A stretch of 64,000 nucleotides of DNA. Source: Tamaricihabitans halophyticus. Its GTDB lineage: Bacteria > Actinomycetota > Actinomycetes > Mycobacteriales > Pseudonocardiaceae. The DNA lies in the NCBI RefSeq assembly GCF_004340875.1, contig NZ_SLXQ01000001.1, positions 124,001 to 188,000 of the forward strand, given 5' to 3'. The notes beneath the pieces were generated by a model that was not told the origin of the DNA, did not search any database, and saw only the letters and a program-made list of their open reading frames with translations. Position 1 is the first letter of the stretch. Every line of letters starts with the position of its first letter. Position numbers and translations under genes: made by a program. Positions 16,651 to 25,625 of the stretch are shown one piece after another.

Positions 16651-18088
16651 AGAGCCAGCCGTGTGAGCGTAGTTCCGCGGTGAACCGCTGGTAGCGCTCA
16701 TCGAGCGTGGCCACCTCGGCGGGCACCGGTTCGACCAGCTCCGGCTCCGGCACCATCGCGGCGGCCGCCGCGCCCAGGTTCGGGTACACCGACCCGGCCG
16801 CGGCCAGCAATGCCGCACCAAGCGCCGTCCCCGCCTGCTCCGCACGTGCCACCGGCTCGCCGAGCACCGACGCGCGGATCCGGCACCAGGTGTCGCTGCG
16901 CGCCCCACCGCCAGCCGTGCGGACCGCCCCGGTGCGCGGTGCGCCGAGCTCGGCCAGCCGCTGCAACGCCAGCCGCTCGGTGAACGCGACCCCCTCCAGC
17001 CGCGCCCGGTAGTCGTCCACCTCATCAGCGGGCGTACCCAGGGTGAAACCCAGAGCGTCCGCGGCAAGGAACGGGAACCGCTCGCCGGTGCCACGCAGTG
17101 GGTAGCTGACCACGCTGGCCGGGCCCCGCGCGGTGGCGGCCGCATCCAGCTCGGCCAACCGCTCGACCGGCACATCGGCCAGCGCCGAGCCACCGGTATT
17201 CGACGCGCCGCCGGGCAGCCAGGCCCCGTCCGGATGCCGATGGCTGTACACCGAACCGGTCGGATCGAACACCAGCTCCGCCGATACGCCCTTGAGCACC
17301 AGCGTGGTACCGATCACCGTGACGAACGACCCGACCTCGACCGCGCCACAGGCCAGCTGCCCCGCACAGCCGTCGGTTATCCCGGCGCGCACCGCACAGC
17401 CCACCGGCAGCCCGGTGCGCTCGGCCGCCGCCCGCCCCACCGCGCCGAGCACGGTGGTGGGCGCGACCACCGGTGGAAGCAGCGAATCCGGTACGGCCAG
17501 CGCGTCGAACGCCGCGTGCACCCATTCACCGCGCACCGCGTCGTAGCCACTCTTCAGCGCATGGCTGGCGTCGGTGGCCACCGGCTCGCCGACCAGCCGC
17601 CAGGCGAGCAGATCAGGCGTATGGCACACCCGCGCCGCGCGCTCGCCCAACTCCTTGGCCAACCAACCAATCCGGGCCAAGCCGGAGGACGCGGACGGGG
17701 TGATACCGATTCGCCGCCATGCCTCCGGCGCGGCCGCCGCCGCGGTTTCCGCCTGCGCTGCCGCGCGCCGATCGTCGTACATCAGCGCGGGCCCAATCGG
17801 TTCACCAGCCTGGTCAACCGCGACAACCGTGCCCGAGGTCGCGGCGATAGCCAGCGAGGTGATCTCGGCCGCCCTGGCACCAAGAGCGCCGGTGCACTCC
17901 GCGAGCGAGTCCGCGACGGCCGACCACCAGCTGTTCGCGTCCTGCTCGGAACGGCCATCGCCCGGGCGCTCGGGACCTGGCAACGGCCGTTTGGCCTCGG
18001 CAACGAGCGTGCCATCGGCTTCGTACACGGCGACCCGCACATTGGCGGTGGCGACATCGATACCCGCGACCAGACTCACTTGGCCCAC
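16649..18088 (-). CDS. FGGY-family carbohydrate kinase (D-ribulokinase-like)
   Basis: A 479-residue ATP-dependent sugar kinase. The N-terminal phosphate loop is G-I-D-V-A-T-A-N-V-R (about 9-18). The subfamily pattern Y-D-D-R-R-A, H-T-P-D-L-L-A-W-R-L, D-A-S-H-A-L-K-S-G-Y-D, S-H-R and G-G-A-S-N-T-G-G resembles, as I recall it, the D-ribulokinase / plant-cyanobacterial xylulose kinase-1 group. The substrate is therefore likely a ketopentose, unproven. The starts at 18088 (GTG) and 18080 (GTG) cannot be separated. It diverges from a second FGGY kinase at 18219 across 130 bp, so the two may share regulation. Confidence 0.85.
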   Translation of the reverse strand: MGQVSLVAGIDVATANVRVAVYEADGTLVAEAKRPLPGPERPGDGRSEQDANSWWSAVADSLAECTGALGARAAEITSLAIAATSGTVVAVDQAGEPIGPALMYDDRRAAAQAETAAAAAPEAWRRIGITPSASSGLARIGWLAKELGERAARVCHTPDLLAWRLVGEPVATDASHALKSGYDAVRGEWVHAAFDALAVPDSLLPPVVAPTTVLGAVGRAAAERTGLPVGCAVRAGITDGCAGQLACGAVEVGSFVTVIGTTLVLKGVSAELVFDPTGSVYSHRHPDGAWLPGGASNTGGSALADVPVERLAELDAAATARGPASVVSYPLRGTGERFPFLAADALGFTLGTPADEVDDYRARLEGVAFTERLALQRLAELGAPRTGAVRTAGGGARSDTWCRIRASVLGEPVARAEQAGTALGAALLAAAGSVYPNLGAAAAAMVPEPELVEPVPAEVATLDERYQRFTAELRSHGWL

Positions 18089-18218
18089 CTATCCACGTGG
18101 CAGCAGTTTCGCCCCAAGCCTGCCACCCCGGCCGTGGCCGCCTTCGCGGCCGGCCCTTGCCGGAACCGGATCCGCCGAAGCAACATAGCGCGAGTCCCCT
18201 CGTCCCCCGGAGGAATCC

Positions 18219-19688
18219 GTGATCAGCATCGGCATCGACGCCGGCACCTCGATGGTGAAAAGCGTGGCCTACGACGAGGACGGCACCGAGCTTGCCGTCG
18301 CCAGCAGGCCGACCAGGGTGCGCCATCCCGAGCCGGGCTGGGCCGAGCAGGATATGGCCGAGGTCTGGCAGGCCGTGACCACGACGATCACCGAGCTGCG
18401 CGAACGGGCTCCCGGTCCGGTGCGGCTGATCGCGCTCACCGCCCAGGGTGACGGCTGCTGGCTGGTTGACGAACAGGGCCAGCCCACCGGCCCTGCCGCG
18501 CTGTGGAATGACGCGCGGGCGGTCCCGATCGCCAGCCGCTGGGCCGATGCCGGTCTGCTCGACCAGATCTTCCGGATCACCGGCTCGACCGGCTTCGCCG
18601 GGCTGCCGCACGCCCAGCTGGCCTGGTTCGCCGCGCATCAGCCGCAGCGGGTCGAGTCCGCCAGTGCCGTGCTCACCTGCGGCGGCTGGTTGTTCCACCA
18701 GCTAACCGGGCGGATCGCGATCGACGCGTCGGAAGCGGCGAACCCGTTCGGCGACGCGCGAGCTGGCGGCTACGCGGCGGAAGTACTCGAGCTGCTCGAC
18801 CTCGGCTGGGCGCGGCGGCTACTGCCGGAGATCGTGGACGGGGCGAGCAGGGTCGCCGAGCTGGACCCCGCGGCGGCCGAACAGCTGGGCGTCGCCACGG
18901 CAACCCCGGTGGTGCTCGCGCCGTACGACATCCTGTCCACCGCGCTCGGTGCCGGCGTGGCCGAACCGGGCCAGGCCTGCACGATCCTGGGCACCACGAT
19001 CTGCACCGAAGTGCTCTCCGCCGAGCCGAGGCTCGACCGCGCGCCGGTCGGCATGACCCTGCCCTCCGGCATCCCTGGCAACTGGATGCTCGCCTACGCG
19101 ACGCTGGCCGGCACCGAGATCGTGGACTGGACCTGCCGGCTACTCGGCCTGCCGAACCCGGAGGATCTGACCGACCTCGCCGAGCATGCCGAGCCCGGCT
19201 GCGACGGTCTGCTGCTGTTGCCATACCTGTCGCCAGGCGGTGAGCGGGCGCCGTTCTACGATCCGGCCGCGCGCGGCACGCTACTCGGGATGAACCTGGC
19301 GCACGGCCCCGCGGAGATCGCCAGGGCCTGCCTTGAAGGACTGGCACTGGCCATTCAGGACTGTCTGATAGCAAGCGAGGTCCAGCCAACCGAGCTGCGG
19401 CTGACCGGTGGCGGTTCGGCGAATCCACTGTGGCGGCAGATCATCGCGGACCTGACCGGGTTGCCGGTAGTGCGCAGTACCGACCGGCAGGCTGGCGCGC
19501 GCGGCGCGCTGGTACTGGCCATCGCGGAGCTGACCGGGCAGCCAGTGTCCGAAGTGGCCGCCCGCATGGTGGGCACCGAGGAGGCGGTGCGGCCACGAGC
19601 CGAGCAACACCGGCTGGCCACCGAACAGTTCGAGCGGTTCCGGGCGGCCCGCGATGCCCTGCGCCCCGGCGGCTGGTTTCACCCGTAG
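18219..19688 (+). CDS. FGGY-family carbohydrate kinase (erythritol kinase / L-xylulokinase-like)
   Basis: A 489-residue sugar kinase with G-I-D-A-G-T-S-M-V-K-S-V-A (about 4-16), T-A-Q-G-D-G-C-W-L and a C-terminal L-T-G-G-G-S-A-N-P-L-W-R (about 392-403). The A-Q/T-Q-G-D-G-x-W-L motif recalls erythritol kinase and L-xylulokinase relatives; the polyol or ketose substrate is uncertain. The GTG at 18219 follows GGAGGAAT. It converges on the GHL6-type protein gene. Neither kinase has a transporter next to it. Confidence 0.85.
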   Translation: MISIGIDAGTSMVKSVAYDEDGTELAVASRPTRVRHPEPGWAEQDMAEVWQAVTTTITELRERAPGPVRLIALTAQGDGCWLVDEQGQPTGPAALWNDARAVPIASRWADAGLLDQIFRITGSTGFAGLPHAQLAWFAAHQPQRVESASAVLTCGGWLFHQLTGRIAIDASEAANPFGDARAGGYAAEVLELLDLGWARRLLPEIVDGASRVAELDPAAAEQLGVATATPVVLAPYDILSTALGAGVAEPGQACTILGTTICTEVLSAEPRLDRAPVGMTLPSGIPGNWMLAYATLAGTEIVDWTCRLLGLPNPEDLTDLAEHAEPGCDGLLLLPYLSPGGERAPFYDPAARGTLLGMNLAHGPAEIARACLEGLALAIQDCLIASEVQPTELRLTGGGSANPLWRQIIADLTGLPVVRSTDRQAGARGALVLAIAELTGQPVSEVAARMVGTEEAVRPRAEQHRLATEQFERFRAARDALRPGGWFHP

Positions 19689-19707
19689 GGCGCAGGGCGG
19701 GAATCGC

Positions 19708-21843
19708 TCAGCGGGTCAGTACGACCGTTGCCGCCACACCGATTTCCGGTACGGTCACCTGCCAGCGGTCATCCGTGCGCCGCACGTCCAGCACGGTTCC
19801 GGTGCGGGCTTCGAACGCCGTCTCGATTGGACCGTCGATGTCCAGATCGATACTGATATCCCGTAGCGGGATGGGATCCTCGAGATACTCGGCGCCGCCA
19901 CGGCGGTGCCGGAGCGGTGAGTGGTTGACAATGTGGACGATCCATCGCTCGGGCTCTTCCTGCTGTGTCACGGTGATCTCCGTGCTGCCCGGCGCGGTGC
20001 TACGCACCAGCGGATCCGGCAGGAGATCCCTGAGCAGGCGCTGGAACAGCTCGCGATAGATCCAGTAGCCATGCCGGAAGTAGCCGAGCCCGAGCGGGAA
20101 GGACACGACACCAAGCGTGCCGGACCGTACGACGGTGGCGTACTCCGTCGGCTCGCCGGATGGCGGGATGGCATAGCCGGTGAGGTGCAACGGATCCGAG
20201 GTTGGTTCGGTCAGCTTGGCGTACACGTCGAGATCATCGCCTTCGGGGACCGCCCACAGGTCCGCGCCGACATACAACGCGAAGTCGAATTCCCGATAGC
20301 GCTCACCGATATCGGCGAGCGCGGCGCCGCGCAACCGGGTGTACGGCCGCTCGAATGTGGACTCTCCCCGAAACGCATCGCGCAACTGTCGCGGCCACAG
20401 CTGATCGGCTCCGGCGAGTCGCGCTCCACCGTGTACGGCCAGCACCGCCTTGCCGTCGTCCAGGTGTCGTTGCAGGCGCCCGGCGAGCTCGTCATCCACC
20501 TCGAGCGTGTCCGGTAGCACCAGCAACTGGTAGCGCTCGATATCGTCCGCGCGGTCCACGATGTCGAACTGGATATGGCTGGCCTGCAGCAGCTGCGTCA
20601 GCCCGGTCACGCTTGCGCCGCGGGCGATGTTCTCCAGGAACATCTCGGGCGCATCGTTGAGTTGCTGGTCAACCAGGCTGCTGACCTCCTCGTCATCGGT
20701 GCCCATCTCCGCGGCGAACTGGCTCAGCGGTGGCCCGCTGACCACGATCGCCGCCTCGCTGACCGGAGCGGCGCCCCGCAGATACGGTTCGATGCGCTCG
20801 ATCTCCTGGTATGCCTCGGCGACCGTGCCGTACACGGCGGGATCAAGTCGTAGCGCGGGGCCGGGGTCATCGCCGATATCGCAGCGCAGTCCAAGCGCGA
20901 CGGTGCTGGCCAGCTCGGAGCGGAGCTGGGTCGGGTGCTTCAGGCCGCCATAGTCACCCCAGTGCTTCGCGAACCGGCCGGTGAGACCGTAGACCGGCAC
21001 GCCGAGACCGCGGGCATAACGGCCGTGCACCGGCAGGTAGTGGTATCCCCAGAGGCCGGTCGGGATGCACTCGATCTCGATCTCGTCCAGGTACGGCAGG
21101 CGTTCGGCCGTGCCGAGTACTGCCATCGTGTTGTACAGGACACGGATATCCGGCCGCAGCGCGCGAGCGTACTCGGTCAGCTCCTTGATGGTCGCGTTGC
21201 ACAGCTCGTTCTGCCGCCGCTGCTGTACCACGGGGTCCACTGGGGACTCGCCAGCTTCCTCCAATGCGGACACACAGCGCACGCAGTAACAGGCCGCCAC
21301 CGAGGTGGTGGCCGGATTGACCATGTCGAACCACACGCCATCCGGCTCGCAGTGCGCGAATATCTCGCTGGTGTGCTGTTTGACGACCTCGAGCAGCCCG
21401 GGATGAGACAGGCACATTTGCGATATCGCCGGCGGTTCACCGTAGGCGGGCAGGCTGGTGGAGCGGTCCTTGCCCATCATCAGCCATTCCGGGTGGTGTA
21501 TCGCAAGATGCTCGTCCCACCAGACCGGATACACCACATACACGCCGATACCTACGTCCTGGCATGCCTTGACCTGCCGGCCAAGTAGATTCTTGGCGTC
21601 CGGTTCCGGGTGATGCGGCCCGATTTCGCTTGGGAAGTAGCAGAGTCCATTGACGTCTTTCGCGATCACCACCAGCTCCTCGATTCGGGCTTCGAGGAGT
21701 GTCGCGGCAAAGCTGTCCGGGTCGAATCCCGCGCCGATACCCCGCACCTCGGTGCTGTTGTTGATGTCGAACAGCATCCGTCGCCAGGAGCCGTGCGGTT
21801 GGGCACGTTGCCGTTCGTCTATCCAGAGTCGTCGAGTAGCCAT
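19708..21843 (-). CDS. GHL6-type glycoside-hydrolase-like protein with trimerisation/GATase-like domain
   Basis: A 711-residue cytoplasmic-looking protein (no signal peptide). The N-terminal about 340 residues look like a (beta/alpha)8 barrel of the hypothetical glycosyl hydrolase 6 type: D-I-N-N-S-T near 20, C-Y-F-P-S, W-W-D-E-H, D-G-V-W-F-D-M-V and C-x-C-x-x-C-like cysteines near 185-190. A beta-galactosidase-trimerisation-like domain follows (about 410-610, L-L-V-L-P-D-T and V-L-A-V-H-G-G), then a beta-rich tail. Substrate and catalytic residues are not established for this family. ATG at 21843 is preferred to TTG at 21849. Paired AAGTATACTT operators lie immediately upstream. Confidence 0.75.
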   Translation of the reverse strand: MATRRLWIDERQRAQPHGSWRRMLFDINNSTEVRGIGAGFDPDSFAATLLEARIEELVVIAKDVNGLCYFPSEIGPHHPEPDAKNLLGRQVKACQDVGIGVYVVYPVWWDEHLAIHHPEWLMMGKDRSTSLPAYGEPPAISQMCLSHPGLLEVVKQHTSEIFAHCEPDGVWFDMVNPATTSVAACYCVRCVSALEEAGESPVDPVVQQRRQNELCNATIKELTEYARALRPDIRVLYNTMAVLGTAERLPYLDEIEIECIPTGLWGYHYLPVHGRYARGLGVPVYGLTGRFAKHWGDYGGLKHPTQLRSELASTVALGLRCDIGDDPGPALRLDPAVYGTVAEAYQEIERIEPYLRGAAPVSEAAIVVSGPPLSQFAAEMGTDDEEVSSLVDQQLNDAPEMFLENIARGASVTGLTQLLQASHIQFDIVDRADDIERYQLLVLPDTLEVDDELAGRLQRHLDDGKAVLAVHGGARLAGADQLWPRQLRDAFRGESTFERPYTRLRGAALADIGERYREFDFALYVGADLWAVPEGDDLDVYAKLTEPTSDPLHLTGYAIPPSGEPTEYATVVRSGTLGVVSFPLGLGYFRHGYWIYRELFQRLLRDLLPDPLVRSTAPGSTEITVTQQEEPERWIVHIVNHSPLRHRRGGAEYLEDPIPLRDISIDLDIDGPIETAFEARTGTVLDVRRTDDRWQVTVPEIGVAATVVLTR

Positions 21844-21851
21844 GTTCAATT

Positions 21852-21887
21852 AAGTATACTTCTACATATAGATTGTCAAGTATACTT
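21852..21887. promoter_or_regulatory. Paired AAGTATACTT palindromic operators
   Basis: Two identical perfect 10-bp palindromes, AAGTATACTT, at 21852-21861 and 21878-21887 (26 bp centre to centre) in the 62-bp gap between the GHL6-type gene and the TetR gene. A minus-strand TTGACA (21879-21874) overlaps one copy, and a TATACT-like -10 lies within the other, so a bound repressor would block RNA polymerase. The stretch is strikingly AT-rich for this genome. The neighbouring TetR protein is the obvious candidate ligand-controlled repressor. Confidence 0.7.
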
Positions 21888-21905
21888 ATAGCGAGAAGGG
21901 ATCTC

Positions 21906-22517
21906 ATGCCAGACAAGGCAGCACGGGATACGAATAGCTCCGGCAAACGCAAGGCCACTGGCCAGCGACTACCGCGCGCGGAGCGCCGGGAGCAGATCCT
22001 CGGCGCGGCCACGACCGCGTTCGCTCAGCATGGCGGCTTCGCCGACACCGGGCTCGACGATGTGTTGGACGCGGCGGGCGTGACCAGGATGATCCTGTAC
22101 CGCCATTTCGATTCGAAGGAGGAGCTGTATCGCGCGGTACTCGATCACGCCACCACCCGGCTGCATGCCGCGACGACCAGCGAAGGTGAGCTCACCGAGC
22201 ACACCTGGGAAGCACTGATCGACTGGGCGAGGTCGAACCCCGATACGTTTCGGCTGCTCTTCCACCACGCGGTACGCGAGCCGAACTTCCGGGACCACGT
22301 CGACGAGGTGTGGGATGGCATGCGGTTGGCCATCCAGGATCTGCTGTGTGCCGGCGGCACAGCGGATCAGCGGACCCAGTGGGCCGCCCGGCTCGCGACG
22401 GCGGTGGCGATCGAGGGCATCCTTGCGTGGTTCGACGCCGGTCGGCCGGACCCCGAGCAGCTGTCCAGCCGCCTGCGCAACGCCGTCGAAGCCGCGACCG
22501 CCCAGATCCTGAGCTGA
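21906..22517 (+). CDS. TetR/AcrR-family transcriptional regulator
   Basis: A 203-residue regulator. The N-terminal HTH is at about 22-68 (R-R-E-Q-I-L-G-A-A-T-T-A-F-A, L-D-D-V-L-D-A-A-G-V, then Y-R-H-F-D-S-K-E-E-L-Y). A helical ligand-binding domain follows. The ATG at 21906 follows GAGAAGGG; an upstream in-frame start at 21873 would lie inside the operator region. It is divergent from the GHL6-type gene. The paired operators imply autoregulation and repression of the hydrolase-like gene (inference). Confidence 0.88.
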   Translation: MPDKAARDTNSSGKRKATGQRLPRAERREQILGAATTAFAQHGGFADTGLDDVLDAAGVTRMILYRHFDSKEELYRAVLDHATTRLHAATTSEGELTEHTWEALIDWARSNPDTFRLLFHHAVREPNFRDHVDEVWDGMRLAIQDLLCAGGTADQRTQWAARLATAVAIEGILAWFDAGRPDPEQLSSRLRNAVEAATAQILS

Positions 22518-22532
22518 CCTGCAACGTCACCA

Positions 22533-22691
22533 CGGTCAGCCCGCTCAACGCGCGCCCAAATCAACAGTCAGCCCGCGAAACGCGACATGGGCAGCCGCTA
22601 TCAGCGCGCCCAAAAACCAACGGTTAGCCCGCTGAACGCGTCTTATCGAGCGTGGGCAAATACCGCGGTTAGCCTGCTAAACGCGGTATTT
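22533..22691. repeat. Cluster of four degenerate 20-bp repeats (family C)
   Basis: Copies start at 22533 (CGGTCAGCCCGCTCAACGCG), 22565 (CAGTCAGCCCGCGAAACGCG), 22621 (CGGTTAGCCCGCTGAACGCG) and about 22666 (CGGTTAGCCTGCTAAACGCG). The first and third are preceded or followed by similar GCGCCCAAA tracts. The array fills the gap between the convergent TetR and M20 genes. It is distinct from the A/B family, sharing only TTAGC and AACGCG words. Confidence 0.75.
22658..22691. terminator. Near-perfect 34-nt hairpin, probable bidirectional terminator
   Basis: AAATACCGCG (22658-22667) pairs perfectly with CGCGGTATTT (22682-22691), and inside it TTAGC pairs with GCTAA across a CT turn. It ends in TATTT on one strand and, by symmetry, on the other. 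It lies between two convergent genes, 8 bp before the M20 gene stop. Confidence 0.65.
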
Positions 22692-22698
22692 GTGCAGG

Positions 22699-23994
22699 TC
22701 AGGCCAGTGCGGCTAGTGCTGTGTGCACCAGGACGCGAGTGCCGACCAGCAGCGCGCGTTCGTCCATCTCGAAGGTGGCCTGGTGCAGATCCCGCATCGG
22801 GCCTTCGCCCGGCCACACGCCAAGCCGCGCGAAGGCGCCCGGCACGTGTTCCAGGTACCAGCCGAAGTCCTCACCACCGGAGGACTGCGCCGTGCTCGCC
22901 AGTGAGTCGCCGCCAAGCGCGGCCTCGACTCCCGCGCCGAGCAGCTGCGTGCTGTCCGGCTCATTCACCACCGGTGGAACACCGCGCTGGTAGTTCAGCT
23001 CGTACCCAACCCCGGTCGGCGCGAGTATCGCCTCGACCGCCTGGCTGACGAGCGGTTCGAGTTCCGCCCACACGTCCCGGTCCGCGGTGCGCAGCGTGCC
23101 GCGCAGGACACCAGCCTGCGGCACCGCGTTCGGCGCCTCGCCCGCGTGCACCGAACCCCAGACCAGCACGGTGCCGGAGCGCGGGTCGACGCGACGGGAC
23201 AACAGCGCGGGTAGCCCGGTGATCAGCGAACCAAGCGCGTGCACCAGGTCAGCGGTCAGATGTGGCCGCGAGGTATGCCCACCAGGCGAGTTCAGCCGCA
23301 CTTCGACGACGTCGGTGGCCGAGGTGATCGCGCCGGCACGAATACCGACGGTGCCCACCTGCAACCGCGGATCGCAGTGCAGCCCGAAGATCCGGTCCAC
23401 GCCGGTCAACCAGCCGGCGGCAAGCACATCGAGCGCCCCGCCCGGCATGACTTCCTCGGCCGGCTGGAAGATCAGCCGTACCCTGCCCGGCAGTTCCGGC
23501 GCGGTGGCCAGCGCGAGCCCGGCCGCAAGCAGCGAGGTGGTGTGCGCATCGTGTCCGCACACATGTCCGACGCCGTCCACCGCGGAGGCGAAGGGCAGAC
23601 CCGAGGCCTCGGTGATGGGGAGCGCGTCCAGATCGGCGCGCAGGGCCACACAGCGCGGCCCGCTGCCGACCTCGCAGACCACGCCGGTACCACCCGGAAG
23701 GACCTCGGGTTCCAGGCCAGCGGCGCGCAACGTCGAGGCGACCAGCTCGGTGGTGGCGAACTCGTGTCTGGACAGCTCAGGGTTCGCATGGATGTGCCGG
23801 CGCCACGCGACGATGTCGGCGACATGCTCGGCAAGCCAGGTGTCCAGCCATTCCGGGCCACGACCGGCGCCAAGATCGGCGACCGCGGGCAGGCCGACGC
23901 CGGTCTCGGTAATGACCACGTCGGCGTTGACACTCGACGAACCGGTTGCTTCGGAATCGCCTGGGGTTTCCGCTCGGGAGTCCAGCACGGTCAC
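22699..23994 (-). CDS. M20-family amidohydrolase
   Basis: A 431-residue zinc peptidase/amidohydrolase of the M20D (amidohydrolase / IAA-amino-acid hydrolase) type. It has R-R-H-I-H-A-N-P-E-L-S near residue 65, the catalytic A-L-R-A-D-L-D-A-L-P-I, the metal ligands G-H-V-C-G-H-D-A-H-T and Q-P-A-E-E (catalytic Glu), and a C-terminal G-G-E-D-F-G-W-Y. The dimerisation insert is present. Such enzymes cleave N-acyl amino acids or related amides; the substrate is unknown. The N-terminal about 40 residues are a low-complexity extension, so the start (GTG 23994) is uncertain. Confidence 0.88.
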   Translation of the reverse strand: MTVLDSRAETPGDSEATGSSSVNADVVITETGVGLPAVADLGAGRGPEWLDTWLAEHVADIVAWRRHIHANPELSRHEFATTELVASTLRAAGLEPEVLPGGTGVVCEVGSGPRCVALRADLDALPITEASGLPFASAVDGVGHVCGHDAHTTSLLAAGLALATAPELPGRVRLIFQPAEEVMPGGALDVLAAGWLTGVDRIFGLHCDPRLQVGTVGIRAGAITSATDVVEVRLNSPGGHTSRPHLTADLVHALGSLITGLPALLSRRVDPRSGTVLVWGSVHAGEAPNAVPQAGVLRGTLRTADRDVWAELEPLVSQAVEAILAPTGVGYELNYQRGVPPVVNEPDSTQLLGAGVEAALGGDSLASTAQSSGGEDFGWYLEHVPGAFARLGVWPGEGPMRDLHQATFEMDERALLVGTRVLVHTALAALA

Positions 23995-24256
23995 GACGCA
24001 CCTCCCACCGAATGGGCCGAGACGTTGTCAGCTGTGGTGAATGTCGTACTCATCGTGCGAACAAGCCTGCACCAACTCACCGTGCGCTTACACCCATATG
24101 GCGGCTTGTGGAGATCGCCGGTAGCGATGTTGCGATAAACGGCTGATCGTCGTTCGGTGGGCCTATAGGTGATCCGCGATATCCGGTACGCCCGTTCGAT
24201 ACAACCGGCCGTTTAACCAGGACGATTGGCCAACCCAGCAGACCAGCACTGTCGGA

Positions 24257-24583
24257 TCAGCCCGATTTGCGGCGCTTGTGCCGGACATACCGCCCGTAAA
24301 TCACGATCGCCAGCAACGCGGCGGCGATGATCCCGACCACGAACTTGCGCTGCGCCTGCTGACTATCCGCCTCCGCGCTGTCCTCCGGATCGATCCGCGG
24401 CCCTGGAGCAGGGCTGTCCTCCTGCGCCACCCAACCGGAGGCGACACCACTGGAGATACCGGACGTACTGGCCAAACTAGCCGAGTTCGGCGATAGCTCG
24501 GGCTGGGCTACCGCCGTCGCGGGCGTCACCAGAAACAGCACGCTCAACAGCAGTGCCCCCGCAAGCGATCGGTTCACTCGCAT
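24257..24583 (-). CDS. Small exported/membrane protein with C-terminal anchor
   Basis: A 108-residue protein. It has a signal peptide (residues 1-27, hydrophobic A-L-L-L-S-V-L-F-L-V-T-P-A-T-A-V-A-Q), a Ser/Ala/Pro/Asp-rich extracellular stretch, one transmembrane helix (about 81-97, V-V-G-I-I-A-A-A-L-L-A-I-V-I-Y), and a basic tail ending R-H-K-R-R-K-S-G. The topology looks like a sortase-type or stop-transfer anchor, but no L-P-x-T-G motif is seen. Family and function are not recognised. It lies upstream of nothing obvious on the same strand. Confidence 0.7.
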   Translation of the reverse strand: MRVNRSLAGALLLSVLFLVTPATAVAQPELSPNSASLASTSGISSGVASGWVAQEDSPAPGPRIDPEDSAEADSQQAQRKFVVGIIAAALLAIVIYGRYVRHKRRKSG

Positions 24584-24631
24584 CGCAATAGCCTTCCCCG
24601 ACTCATCGCATCGCCAGCACCGTTCCTGGTA

Positions 24632-25618
24632 CTAGCCCTCGCGTTCAGCGAATGCCGACAGTATCCGCTCGGCGGCCAGGGTCGCGGTCAACTCGCCGTC
24701 GCGCACCGCCCGTTCGAGCTCGGGCACGATACCCCGCACGCGTTCCCGCAAATCCGTCAGCAACTGCTCGCGCACCATCGACCAGGTCCAATCTACCTGC
24801 TGTTGGGCCCGCTTAGCCGTGAATTGTCCCGCCGCGCGCAAAGTTTCCGCATGCCGGGTCACCTGCTGCCACACCGTGTCCAGCCCGATTTCCCGCATAC
24901 CACTACAAGTCAACACCGGTGGCGTCCACACCGACTCCGGCGGGTACAGCATGCGCAGTGCACCGGAAAGCTCTCGCGCGGCCTTGCGCGCGTCCCGTTC
25001 GTGTTCGCCGTCCGCCTTGTTCACCGCGATCACGTCGGCGAGTTCCAGCACGCCCTTCTTGATGCCCTGCAACTGATCCCCGGTACGGGCCAGCGTGAGG
25101 TAAAGGAAGCAGTCGACCATGTTCGCCACGGTGATCTCGGACTGCCCGACACCGACCGTCTCGATCAACACGATGTCGTAGCCGGCCGCCTCCATCAGCA
25201 CGGTGGTTTCCCTGGTGGCCCGGGCGACACCGCCGAGCGTCCCCGAGGTAGGTGACGGCCGGATGAACGCGGCCGGGTCGACCGCGAGGCGCGCCATCCT
25301 GGTCTTGTCACCGAGAATCGACCCGCCGGTCTTGCTCGACGAAGGGTCGACGGCCAGCACCGCGACCCGATGCCCGCGCGCGGTCAACATGCTGCCAAGC
25401 GCATCGATGAAAGTGGACTTACCGACCCCGGGAACACCGGTGATGCCCACTCGCTGCGCGCCTCCGGCGTGTGGCAGCAACTCGACAAGCAGTTCCTGTG
25501 CCTGCGCGCGATGATCCGCGCGGCTGGACTCCACCAGGGTGATCGCTTTGGCCAGTACGCCGCGCTGGCCGGCGAGTACGCCCTTCGCGTACTCCCCGAC
25601 GTCGATCTTCTTCGGCAT
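24632..25618 (-). CDS. meaB: Methylmalonyl-CoA mutase-associated GTPase MeaB
   Basis: A 328-residue G3E-family GTPase that protects and reactivates methylmalonyl-CoA mutase and gates adenosylcobalamin loading. Walker A is G-V-P-G-V-G-K-S-T (about 61-69), followed by [28 protein letters not shown], and N-K-A-D for guanine. The ATG at 25618, 7 bp after the mutB stop, begins M-P-K-K-I-D-V; the longer frame overlaps mutB and is not family-like. It is third in the mutA-mutB-meaB operon. Confidence 0.95.
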   Translation of the reverse strand: MPKKIDVGEYAKGVLAGQRGVLAKAITLVESSRADHRAQAQELLVELLPHAGGAQRVGITGVPGVGKSTFIDALGSMLTARGHRVAVLAVDPSSSKTGGSILGDKTRMARLAVDPAAFIRPSPTSGTLGGVARATRETTVLMEAAGYDIVLIETVGVGQSEITVANMVDCFLYLTLARTGDQLQGIKKGVLELADVIAVNKADGEHERDARKAARELSGALRMLYPPESVWTPPVLTCSGMREIGLDTVWQQVTRHAETLRAAGQFTAKRAQQQVDWTWSMVREQLLTDLRERVRGIVPELERAVRDGELTATLAAERILSAFAEREG

Positions 25619-25625
25619 CAGCCCG

